8,747 bases of DNA from NCBI GenBank assembly GCA_044865965.1, contig JBIOTP010000035.1, positions 1 through 8,747 of the forward strand, read 5' to 3'. The notes beneath the pieces are model-generated. The model had not been told where the DNA came from, searched no databases, and saw only the letters and a program-made list of their open reading frames with translations. The DNA comes from Solirubrobacter sp044865965 (GTDB lineage: Bacteria; Actinomycetota; Thermoleophilia; Solirubrobacterales; Solirubrobacteraceae). This document shows positions 1 to 5,911 of the stretch, piece by piece. The position numbers and the translations under genes are program-made. The number at the start of each line of letters is the position of its first letter. The stretch's first letter is position 1.

Positions 1-1
1 C

Positions 2-1372
2 CTCGACCGCGCGGTCGCCGCCGCCACCGAGGCGCAGCGCGCGTGGGGCGCGACCTCGCTGACCAAGCGCACCCAGGTGCTGTTCGCGTTCCGCGAGCGG
101 CTGAACGCGGCCAAGGAGGAGCTGGCGGAGATCGTCACGCGAGAGCACGGCAAGGTGACCTCGGACGCGATCGGCGAGATCACGCGCGGGCAGGAGGTCG
201 TCGAGTTCGCGTGCGGCCTCGCGCACCTGCTCAAGGGCGAGATGACGCCGTCGGTGTCGACCGGCGTGGACTCGCACTCGATGCGGATGCCGCTCGGCGT
301 GGTCGCCGGGATCACGCCGTTCAACTTCCCGATGATGGTGCCGCTGTGGATGATCCCGATCGCGCTCGCGTGCGGCAACGCGTTCATCCTCAAGCCGTCC
401 GAGCAGGACCCGTCCGCGTCGCTCGTGATCGCGCGCCTGCTGCAGGAGGCCGGGCTGCCCGACGGCGTCTTCTCCGTCGTGCACGGCGACAAGGAGGCGG
501 TCGACGGGATCCTCACGCACCCGGGGATCTCGGCGGTGTCGTTCGTCGGCTCGACGCCGGTGGCGCGCTACATCTACGAGACCGGCACGTCGCACGGCAA
601 GCGCGTGCAGGCGCTCGGCGGGGCCAAGAACCACGCGATCGTCCTGCCGGACGCCGATCTCGACCTCGCCGCCGACGGCCTCGTGTCGGCCGCCTACGGG
701 TCGGCCGGCCAGCGCTGCATGGCGGTGTCGGTGGCGGTCACGGTCGGCGACGTCGCCGAGCCGCTGCTCGAGAAGATCCGCTCGCGCATCGCGGCGCTCA
801 AGGTCGGCCCGGGCACGGACCCGACCTCCGAGATGGGGCCGCTGGTCTCCCAGCGCCACTACGAGAAGGTGAGCGGGCTGGTCGACGCCGGCGTCGAGGA
901 GGGCGCCGAGCTGACCGTCGACGGCCGCGGCCTGGTGGTCGAGGGCCACGAGGACGGCTACTTCATCGGCCCGTGCGTGTTCGACCACGTCAAGCCCGGG
1001 ATGCGGATCTACGACGAGGAGATCTTCGGGCCGGTGCTGGTGGTCGTGCGCGCGGACAGCTACCCGGAGGCGGTCGAGCTCGTCAACGCGAACCCGTACG
1101 GCAACGGGGCGGCGATCTTCACCTGCGACGGCGGCGCCGCGCGGCGCTTCGAGCAGGAGGTGACCGCCGGCATGGTCGGCGTCAACGTGCCGATCCCGGT
1201 GCCGATGGCCTACCACTCGTTCGGCGGCTGGAAGTCGTCGCTGTTCGGCGACGTGCACATGCACGGGCCGGAGGGCGTGCGCTTCTACACGCGCGGGAAG
1301 GTGGTCACGACCCGCTGGCCCGATCCCGCCACGCACACCGGCGTCAACCTCGGCTTCCCGACCCAGACCTGA
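2..1372 (+). CDS. mmsA: CoA-acylating methylmalonate-semialdehyde dehydrogenase, 5'-partial
   Basis: This aldehyde dehydrogenase superfamily enzyme is predicted to oxidise malonate or methylmalonate semialdehyde to acetyl- or propionyl-CoA with NAD+ and CoA, in the cytoplasm (valine or myo-inositol catabolism; called IolA in inositol clusters). The frame is open from base 2, giving 456 visible codons. Family members are about 500 residues, so roughly 40-45 N-terminal residues lie off the left edge; internal GTG codons such as that at 77 are not the real start. Visible signatures are ITPFNFP (oxyanion Asn, visible residue 108), FILKPSEQDPS in the NAD-binding fold, GGAKNH where ordinary aldehyde dehydrogenases carry LGGK/E motifs (typical of the CoA-dependent branch), and GQRCMA with the nucleophilic Cys at visible residue 239, preceded by the Arg typical of this family. 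The C-terminus (FYTRGKVVTTRWPD) is complete. Its TGA overlaps the following LacI gene, so the two are probably one operon. Confidence 0.93.
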   Translation, partial: LDRAVAAATEAQRAWGATSLTKRTQVLFAFRERLNAAKEELAEIVTREHGKVTSDAIGEITRGQEVVEFACGLAHLLKGEMTPSVSTGVDSHSMRMPLGVVAGITPFNFPMMVPLWMIPIALACGNAFILKPSEQDPSASLVIARLLQEAGLPDGVFSVVHGDKEAVDGILTHPGISAVSFVGSTPVARYIYETGTSHGKRVQALGGAKNHAIVLPDADLDLAADGLVSAAYGSAGQRCMAVSVAVTVGDVAEPLLEKIRSRIAALKVGPGTDPTSEMGPLVSQRHYEKVSGLVDAGVEEGAELTVDGRGLVVEGHEDGYFIGPCVFDHVKPGMRIYDEEIFGPVLVVVRADSYPEAVELVNANPYGNGAAIFTCDGGAARRFEQEVTAGMVGVNVPIPVPMAYHSFGGWKSSLFGDVHMHGPEGVRFYTRGKVVTTRWPDPATHTGVNLGFPTQT

Positions 1373-2406
1373 CGCGCGCCCGCCCCACCATCACGAGCGT
1401 CGCCGAGCGGGCCGGCGTCTCGAAGTCGCTGGTCTCGCTCGTCATGCGCGGCGCGCCGAACGTCTCGGAGGCGCGCCGCGCGGCGGTGCTGCAGGCGGCG
1501 GCGGAGCTCGGCTACCGGCCGAACCTCGTCGCCCGCAGCCTCGTAGAGCGCCGTACGCGGACGCTCGGCGTGCTCGTCTCCGACCTGCACAACCCGTTCT
1601 TCGCGGAGGTGATCGACGGGCTTCAGGCGGAGGCGGGTTCGCGCGGGCTGCGGGTGGTGCTGGGGACCGGGCGGCGCGACGCCGGCGAGGAGGCCGACGT
1701 CGTGGAGGCGTTCCTGCAGCAGGACGTCGACGGGCTCGTGCTGCTGGCCCCGCGGCTGTCCGCGGCCGCCCTGGCCGGCGCCGCGCGCGCGGTGCCGACC
1801 GTGTTGGTCGCGACCCGCCACATCCGCGCGCCGCGCTGTGACGTGATCGTCAACGACGACGCGCTCGGGGCCGAGCTGGCGGTCGCGCACCTCGCGGCGC
1901 TGGGGCATTCGCGGATCGCCTACATCGACGGCGGGGTCGGCCCGGGCGCGGCCGAGCGCCGCGCCGGCTACGAGTCGGCGATGGCCCGCCACGGGCTGCG
2001 CGCGCGCGTGGCGGCGGGCGACTTCACCGACGAGGGCGGCTACGCGGGCGCCCGGGCGCTGCTGGCCGGCGAGCCGCCGACCGCGATCTTCGCCTGCAAC
2101 GACCTCGCGGCGATCGGCGCGCTGACCGCGCTCGGGGAGTCCGGCCTGGCCGTGCCGGACGACGTCTCGCTGGTCGGCTACGACAACACGTACCTGGCGG
2201 CGATCCGCCACGTGTCTCTGACCAGCGTGGACCAGCCGCGGCTCGAGATGGGGCGGCTCGCGGTGCGGGCGGTCGACGAGCGGCGGGCGCGGCCGGGCGC
2301 GCCGGCGCGTGTGCGCATGGTCACGCCGCACCTGGAGGCGCGCGCGTCGTCGGCGCCTCCGCTAGCGCTCGCGCAGCACGCGGCGCAGCAGCTTGCCCGT
2401 GGGTGA
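1369..2406 (+). CDS. LacI-family transcriptional repressor with non-canonical start
   Basis: This is a DNA-binding repressor with a periplasmic-binding-protein-like effector domain, presumably sensing a sugar or catabolite. The N-terminal helix-turn-helix (about residues 7-30: TITSVAERAGVSKSLVSLVM) is followed by the hinge motif YRPNLVARSL and an effector domain starting near TRTLGVLVSDLHNPFFAEV and ending near RVRMVTPHLEAR. No ATG, GTG or TTG exists in frame near the natural N-terminus. The best candidate is CTG at 1369, which forms a CTGA overlap with the dehydrogenase stop and gives an N-terminus matching the other LacI protein of this window; no Shine-Dalgarno is visible, so initiation would depend on translational coupling. 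The frame remains open far upstream by chance, antisense-free but different from the dehydrogenase frame. The last 14 or so residues run past the normal family end and lie opposite the ligase remnant. The domain call is firm; the exact start is not. Confidence 0.85.
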   Translation: MTRARPTITSVAERAGVSKSLVSLVMRGAPNVSEARRAAVLQAAAELGYRPNLVARSLVERRTRTLGVLVSDLHNPFFAEVIDGLQAEAGSRGLRVVLGTGRRDAGEEADVVEAFLQQDVDGLVLLAPRLSAAALAGAARAVPTVLVATRHIRAPRCDVIVNDDALGAELAVAHLAALGHSRIAYIDGGVGPGAAERRAGYESAMARHGLRARVAAGDFTDEGGYAGARALLAGEPPTAIFACNDLAAIGALTALGESGLAVPDDVSLVGYDNTYLAAIRHVSLTSVDQPRLEMGRLAVRAVDERRARPGAPARVRMVTPHLEARASSAPPLALAQHAAQQLARG

Positions 2407-2930
2407 GCGGGGCAGCTCGTCTCGCAGCTCGATCGCGTGGAGGCGCTTGTAGGGCGCGACATGCCGTAGCCTTGGCCGACCCCGCACCCCAGCCGCTCGG
2501 CGGCCGCCTCTTCCAGTGCGGCGGGCGCCCGGGGCGCCGCCGCATCCGAGGGTTCGCAGCGCGGTGAGGTCGAAGCGTTCCGCGAGCGGGAGGTGGGCGA
2601 ACACCGCCAGCAGCGACGGCGGGACGAGCGCGTGCGCTATCTCATGGGCCTCCATCGCCGCGAGCATCGGCTCGAGCCCGAGCCGGGCCAGCGTGACGAC
2701 GGCGGCGCCCGACGCGAGCGTGTGGTGGAGCACCGCGCACAGCCCCATGGCGTGGAACAACGGCGCCGGGCCGAGGATCCGCTCGCCTTCGGCGAGCGGG
2801 TACGGGATTGCGGTCTGGCAGAGGTTGGCGACGAGCGAGCGGTGCGTGAGCAGCACGATCTTCGGCAGACCCGGCGTGGCGCAGGACGAAGGACGTCAGG
2901 TCTACGTCGGGCACGGCTGGCGCCGGCCAC
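2362..2930 (-). pseudogene. Decayed acyl-CoA ligase (ANL superfamily AMP-forming synthetase)
   Basis: These are remnants of an AMP-forming acyl/aryl-CoA ligase. Read on the minus strand, the pieces are: VPDVDLTSF in one frame (about 2917-2890); then a frame change at the phosphate-binding loop, which survives as SSCATPGLPK instead of SSGTTGLPK; then an intact stretch LLTHRSLVANL...PLFHAMG...LRTLGCGGAP (about 2856-2535); then a second frame change into ALEEAAAERLGCGVGQGYGM (about 2518-2460), the conserved A5 motif; then an abrupt return to the earlier frame at VAPYKRLHAIEL and the C-terminal lysine motif SPTGKLLRR, ending at a TAG. Everything between the A5 motif and the C-terminal lid (in the family about 150 residues, including the adenosine-binding Asp and hinge) is missing, as is the N-terminal third. 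A 165-residue open frame survives from 2856 but cannot encode a working enzyme. It lies downstream of the MarR gene on the same strand, probably its former partner. The 3' end overlaps the convergent LacI gene by 45 bp. Confidence 0.85.
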
Positions 2931-2984
2931 GGGCTGCGCACCACGCGCTCGGCGATCGAGGCTGCTGCTGACGTGAGCCGAGTA

Positions 2985-3488
2985 TTAGATAACATGTTCT
3001 CTATATCGGCCGAGTTCGGCGCGGGCGCGTTCCTCGACCCTCAGCAGCAGCTCGAACAGGGTCCTGGCCTCCGCCTCCGAGAGGTCGGAGAACCACTCCC
3101 TGATGTGCTCGTAGTCCGACCGCGCGTGCTCCTTCCAGCGCGCCCGGCCCTTCGCGGTCGACTCCAGCCGGCGCACCCGCCGGTCCCCCGGGTCCGCATA
3201 GATGCGCAGGAGTCCCTTCCGCTCCAGCGCCGTCGCGATCTGCTTGGCGTTCTGGTACGAGCTCCTGAGCCCCGCGGCCGCCTCTGAGAGCGACGGCGCA
3301 CCGTGCGCCTCGACGACGACGAACAGCGCGGCCTGCTGCGTGGTCATGTCCGCCTCGCGGAGGAGCTGATCCAGCAGCGTGCGCAGCTCCTGCGCGAGCA
3401 CGATCAGCAGCCGGAACGTGCGGATCCGCGTCGCCCCATCCTCTCCGAGCCGCGCCGCGCGCTCCTCGTCGAGTCCGAAGCTGTACAT
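2985..3488 (-). CDS. MarR-family transcriptional regulator
   Basis: A 167-residue winged-helix dimeric repressor, a usual length for MarR proteins. Helix 1 dimerisation segment is around residues 20-45 (RIRTFRLLIVLAQELRTLLDQLL). The DNA-binding region follows: TTQQAALFVVVEAHGAPSLSEAAAGLRSSYQNAKQIATALERKGLL, then the wing with the family hallmark DPGDRRVRRLESTAKGRA (DxRxxR-type motif, about residues 99-116), and C-terminal dimerisation helices. The start is ATG at 3488; no Shine-Dalgarno is visible upstream, but a TAACAT hexamer sits 7 nt before the ATG, fitting leaderless initiation. The gene is 14 bp downstream of the SUI1-like gene and directly upstream of the broken CoA ligase. MarR proteins next to aryl-CoA ligases commonly respond to the acyl-CoA product, so aromatic-acid sensing is plausible but only inferred. 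Its two ends carry similar AT-rich palindromes that probably serve as its operators. Confidence 0.92.
   Translation of the reverse strand: MYSFGLDEERAARLGEDGATRIRTFRLLIVLAQELRTLLDQLLREADMTTQQAALFVVVEAHGAPSLSEAAAGLRSSYQNAKQIATALERKGLLRIYADPGDRRVRRLESTAKGRARWKEHARSDYEHIREWFSDLSEAEARTLFELLLRVEERARAELGRYREHVI
2987..3002. promoter_or_regulatory. Operator-like palindrome at the 3' end of the MarR gene
   Basis: AGATAACATGTTCTCT is a 16-bp palindrome with one mismatched pair (perfect core AACATGTT). It sits in an AT-rich patch (about 2981-3008) inside otherwise very GC-rich DNA, covers the last MarR codons and lies just upstream of where the ligase coding remnant begins. It resembles the site at the MarR start (13 of 16 positions, opposite strand). 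Position and sequence fit a MarR operator that once controlled the ligase; no binding is demonstrated. Confidence 0.5.
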
Positions 3489-3505
3489 ATATAAGATGTT
3501 ATCTA
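3489..3505 (-). promoter_or_regulatory. MarR promoter/operator, putative leaderless start
   Basis: Reading the minus strand from 3504 gives AGATAACATCTTATAT immediately before the ATG at 3488. It matches the 3'-end site in 13 of 16 positions and also contains AGAT-3 nt-ATCT dyad symmetry. The TAACAT (3501-3496) has the spacing of a -10 box for a transcript starting at the ATG itself, so repressor bound here would cover the -10 and shut off its own gene. The stop codon of the upstream SUI1-like gene (3503-3505) lies inside the site. No convincing -35 box is visible. Confidence 0.5.
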
Positions 3506-3820
3506 GCCGCCGGCGAGAACGACGTCGTAGCCGGCGGCCTCGAGCACCGCGACCACGGTGTCGCGGTGGTCGCCCTGCAGCTCGATCACGCCGTCCTTGG
3601 CCGAGCCGCCCACGCCGCAGCGCTTCTTCAGCCGGCCGGCGAGCTCGCGCAGCCCGGCGTCGTCGAGCGGCAGGTTCGAGACCGTCGTGACCGCCTTCCC
3701 ACGCCGCCCGGCGACCTCGCGCCGCACCTTCACCCGCCCGCCGGCGGTGGGGCGCGCGCCGGCCGTGTCGCGCGCCTTGCGGAGGTCGCCCTCGGTGCTG
3801 GACCAGACCCGCTTCGCCAT
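3503..3820 (-). CDS. yciH: SUI1/eIF1-family translation factor (YciH-like)
   Basis: A small (105-residue) protein with the SUI1 fold, the bacterial counterpart of eukaryotic eIF1. In E. coli the YciH protein has been linked to start-site selection and stress-time inhibition of translation; its role in actinomycetes is less clear. The C-terminal two thirds carries the family pattern: GRVKVRREVAGRRGKAVTTVSNLPLDD, then LKKRCGVGGSAKDGVIELQGDHRDTVVAVLEAAGYDV, including the KxxCGxGGxxKDG...IxxQGDH core. The preferred start is ATG at 3820: a TAGCGT hexamer (3833-3828) sits 7 nt upstream, as expected for a leaderless mRNA, and no Shine-Dalgarno is visible. An in-frame GTG at 3829 would add three residues and is the alternative. 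The gene ends 14 bp before MarR on the same strand. Directly upstream lies a long inverted-repeat region that could fold in a longer transcript. Confidence 0.9.
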   Translation of the reverse strand: MAKRVWSSTEGDLRKARDTAGARPTAGGRVKVRREVAGRRGKAVTTVSNLPLDDAGLRELAGRLKKRCGVGGSAKDGVIELQGDHRDTVVAVLEAAGYDVVLAGG

Positions 3821-3846
3821 GCGATGCACGCTACCGCGCGGGCGCC

Positions 3847-4086
3847 CCGGCGAACTGCTTGCAGGTGAAGGGGGAGCTTGAGGTGGCTCGCCGGGAAACG
3901 ATCACCGCCGCGCCGGGGGTGTGTCGCTTTACTTCGAAAGGATCGAAGTCAATTGACACACCCCCTCGAACGACTGATCGAGTGTGATCGATCGCGCGCG
4001 ACAGGATCGCGCGAATGCGCACATCGACCTCGCACGATCACCGCGAGCCGATTCAGGCTCCCCCTCACCTGCCCGAAGTTCGCCGG
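3847..4086. repeat. Large inverted repeat in the gene-free region between the SUI1-like and alditol oxidase genes
   Basis: The 328-bp stretch 3830-4157 has no convincing gene. Its main content is an inverted repeat with arms at 3847-3891 and 4043-4086. Aligned by hand, arm 1 and the reverse complement of arm 2 agree in 37 of 45 columns with one gap, including CCGGCGAACT, GCAGGTG, AGGGGGAGC and GGCTCGC blocks. The arms are about 150 bp apart and enclose a separate 51-bp hairpin. An 11-bp direct repeat ACGATCACCGC (3898-3908 and 4034-4044) lies just inside arm 1 and across the inner edge of arm 2. No transposase and no obvious target-site duplication are seen, so this may be a non-autonomous element, a pair of interspersed palindromic repeats, or a structured untranslated region. 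Confidence 0.7.
3915..3965. other. 51-bp hairpin nested within the inverted repeat
   Basis: An outer perfect 11-bp stem (GGGGGTGTGTC at 3915-3925 with GACACACCCCC at 3955-3965) is followed by a small internal bulge, then an inner perfect 7-bp stem (ACTTCGA at 3931-3937 with TCGAAGT at 3943-3949) closing a 5-nt loop. On either strand it would form a stable stem. There is no T-run on either side, so it does not look like a textbook intrinsic terminator, although it lies between the end of the alditol oxidase gene and the SUI1-like gene, both on the minus strand, where a terminator would be expected. Confidence 0.75.
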
Positions 4087-4157
4087 ACCCGCCCGCCCGG
4101 CCTGCATTCCCCGAGCCGCTCAGAACATCCCGGCGCGGCGCCCCCGCAATCCGCTCG

Positions 4158-5387
4158 TCACGCGCCGAGCACGTGGCGCTCCAGCCAGGCATTGCGGAAC
4201 GCGCCGCGCGGGTCGAGCCGCTCGATCAGGGCGATGAAGTCTCCCTGCCGTCCATAGGGCGGAGCCGTGTGGAAGAGCTTGCCCCAATGCGGGCGCGCGT
4301 CGAAGGGGGCGAGGGCGGCTTCGAGGTCGACGAGCACGTCCGCGACGAGGTCCGGCTCGGACGTCCAGGTGAAGTGGATGCCGATCGTGTCCTGCCCGTA
4401 CTGCGGGCTCATCCACAGCCGGTCGGCGGCCACGGTGCGGATCTCGCTCACCAGCAGCACGGGCCGCATCCGCTCCGCGAGCGCATGCACCGCCTGGATC
4501 GCCGCGACCCCGTGCCGGCGCGGCATCAGGTACTCCGACTGCAACTCGTCCCCGCTGCTCGGCGTGAAGCCCATCCGGAAGTGCGGGAGGCGGTCCCACC
4601 AGCGCCCCGGGACGCCGAGCTGCGGCGTGCAGTTGACGGCGTCGAGCCCGAGGATCGGGTGGCGATCCGCCGTTGCGGCGACGGCGCCGAACAGCTCGCC
4701 CCGCTCCTGCTCGGGCGCGTCCGTCGCCCGGCTCTTGACCCAGACCTGGTCGGCCGTCACGCCCCAGCGGGTGAACACGCTGACGCTGTAGCCGGTCGAG
4801 CTGATCGCGTCGAAGTGCTCGTAGAGCGCATCCCACGCGAGGCCTTCGAACACGCGCTGGCGCACGTCGTAGGCGGGCTCGACGTCGAGCGTGATCCGCG
4901 TCACCGCCCCGAGCGCGCCGATGCCGACGACGAGCCCGTCGAAGTCCGGGTCGCCGCGCGAGGCCGTGACGATCTCCCCGCTGGACGTCACGATCTCGAG
5001 GCCGGCCACCGCGGTCGCGAGGTTGCCGTTGCCGTCGCCTGAGCCGTGGGTGGCCGTGGCGATCGCCCCCGCGACCGAGATGTGCGGGAGCGACGCGAGG
5101 TTGTGCAGGGCGAGGCCCTCGCGCTCCAGCGCGCCCGCGAGCTCGCCGTAGCGCAGGCCCGCGCCGAAGGAGACCGTGCCCGCCGCGTGATCGACCCGCA
5201 CGTCCGCGGGCAGCTCGTCGAGCGCGATCAGCTCCGCCGAGTCGGCGACGTCGGTGAACGAGTGCCGCGAGCCCAGTACGTGCACGCGCGGCGCGCCGGC
5301 CACGATCTCTCGCAGCCGCTCGAGCGTCCCCGGCCGGTGCAGCCGCGCGGCGCGGTACGTGTGGTTGCCGGCCCAGTTGCGCTCCAC
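4158..5387 (-). CDS. aldO: FAD-linked alditol oxidase (AldO/XyoA-like, VAO family)
   Basis: A 409-residue flavoprotein oxidase predicted to oxidise the terminal hydroxyl of sugar alcohols (xylitol, sorbitol) to the aldose with release of H2O2. It is recognisably similar along its length to Streptomyces AldO (about 418 residues): the NWAGN start, GSRHSF near residue 40 with His42 at the position that covalently binds FAD, LHNLASLPHISVAGAIATATHGSG (residues 94-117) of the FAD-binding domain, then the substrate domain with TPSSGDELQSEYLMP (275-289), SEIRTVAAD with Glu315 and Arg317 at the active-site positions, and HWGKLF with Lys370. All key residues are present, so it should be active. The start is GTG at 5387; an ATG 8 nt upstream is out of frame. 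A TAGGAT hexamer 6 nt before the GTG would fit a leaderless message. No signal peptide is seen. It diverges from a small membrane-protein gene across 34 bp. Confidence 0.93.
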   Translation of the reverse strand: MERNWAGNHTYRAARLHRPGTLERLREIVAGAPRVHVLGSRHSFTDVADSAELIALDELPADVRVDHAAGTVSFGAGLRYGELAGALEREGLALHNLASLPHISVAGAIATATHGSGDGNGNLATAVAGLEIVTSSGEIVTASRGDPDFDGLVVGIGALGAVTRITLDVEPAYDVRQRVFEGLAWDALYEHFDAISSTGYSVSVFTRWGVTADQVWVKSRATDAPEQERGELFGAVAATADRHPILGLDAVNCTPQLGVPGRWWDRLPHFRMGFTPSSGDELQSEYLMPRRHGVAAIQAVHALAERMRPVLLVSEIRTVAADRLWMSPQYGQDTIGIHFTWTSEPDLVADVLVDLEAALAPFDARPHWGKLFHTAPPYGRQGDFIALIERLDPRGAFRNAWLERHVLGA

Positions 5388-5421
5388 CGGCGCATCCTAG
5401 GTCTCTCGGCGCCGATCATCC
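5388..5421. promoter_or_regulatory. Divergent promoter region with a 10-bp palindrome
   Basis: These 34 bp must hold the start signals of both the alditol oxidase (minus) and the small membrane protein (plus). They contain the perfect palindrome TCGGCGCCGA at 5406-5415 and, on the minus strand, TAGGAT at 5398-5393, spaced as a -10 box for a transcript starting at the oxidase GTG. The palindrome is a candidate operator, but short GC palindromes are expected often by chance in such DNA. Confidence 0.3.
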
Positions 5422-5835
5422 GTGACGGTGCACGTATTCGCCATCTGCGAGGCGCCGAGCTCGAGCGAGAGGGTGACGGGGACGCTCGTCGCGCTGGCCA
5501 TCGCGCTCGGGCTGATCGCGATTCCGGCGATCCTCCTGTGGACGGCGCGGGGTGAACGCTTGCCGATCGCCGGCACGTACGTGCTCGCGGCCGTGGCAGG
5601 CGCGTTCATCGTCAGCACCCCCGGCGGCCTGAGCGCCTCGGACGCCGACTACGGGCTCCGCACGTTCATCGCCGTCGGGGCGGGTGGGGCGGGCGCGCTG
5701 CTGGTCAGCGCGGTACGCCGAAGACGGCCGCTCACGTACCTCGCGACCGGAATGGTCGGCGGCGTCACGTTCATCGCCGGCCTGATCGCGCTGCTGATCG
5801 GCTGGTTGTCGATCAGCGGCAGTTGCATCGACTGA
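5422..5835 (+). CDS. Small hydrophobic membrane protein of unknown function
   Basis: A 137-residue protein with about four hydrophobic segments that could span the membrane: roughly residues 19-41 (GTLVALAIALGLIAIPAILL), 49-65 (IAGTYVLAAVAGAFIVS), 80-97 (FIAVGAGGAGALLVSAV) and 107-130 (ATGMVGGVTFIAGLIALLIG). A basic cluster RRRR near residues 98-101 between the third and fourth segments would favour a cytoplasmic loop. I do not recognise the family and see no catalytic motif. The start is taken as GTG at 5422; a second in-frame GTG two codons later is equally possible, and no Shine-Dalgarno is visible. It is divergent from the alditol oxidase gene and convergent with the protease gene 76 bp downstream. 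Coding nature is supported by the hydrophobic pattern and the absence of a better frame. Confidence 0.65.
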   Translation: MTVHVFAICEAPSSSERVTGTLVALAIALGLIAIPAILLWTARGERLPIAGTYVLAAVAGAFIVSTPGGLSASDADYGLRTFIAVGAGGAGALLVSAVRRRRPLTYLATGMVGGVTFIAGLIALLIGWLSISGSCID

Positions 5836-5853
5836 GCATCGGTCGAGGATCGG

Positions 5854-5886
5854 CGGCTCGCGGCCACGGACGGCATGGTCGAGCCG
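5854..5886. terminator. Possible stem-loop between convergent genes
   Basis: CGGCTCG (5854-5860) can pair with CGAGCCG (5880-5886) across a 19-nt loop in the 76-bp gap between two convergent genes, where a bidirectional terminator is expected. The loop is long and there is no T-tract, so support is weak. Confidence 0.2.
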
Positions 5887-5911
5887 TCGGAGGAGTGCGC
5901 CGCGCCCTGCG

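Noticed and set aside
43..1368. Long open frame upstream of and continuous with the first LacI domain, suggesting a fusion protein.
   Set aside because: The translation over this part is Arg/Gly/Ala-rich low-complexity text with no domain, and it overlaps the well-supported dehydrogenase in another frame. It is a by-product of high GC content.
1285..2331. 348-codon open frame antisense to the first LacI gene.
   Set aside because: His/Arg/Gly-rich composition without recognisable domains; it mirrors the codon structure of the LacI gene.
3831..4022. 63-codon minus-strand open frame upstream of the SUI1-like gene.
   Set aside because: It runs through the hairpin and inverted-repeat arm, has no Shine-Dalgarno and no recognised domain; its C-terminal peptide resemblance to the other arm is explained by the repeat itself.
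5259..5269. GSRHSF in the alditol oxidase differing from GSGHSF of Streptomyces AldO.
   Set aside because: The FAD-linking His is retained and Arg at this position is, as far as I recall, common among AldO-like proteins, so it is not evidence of altered function.
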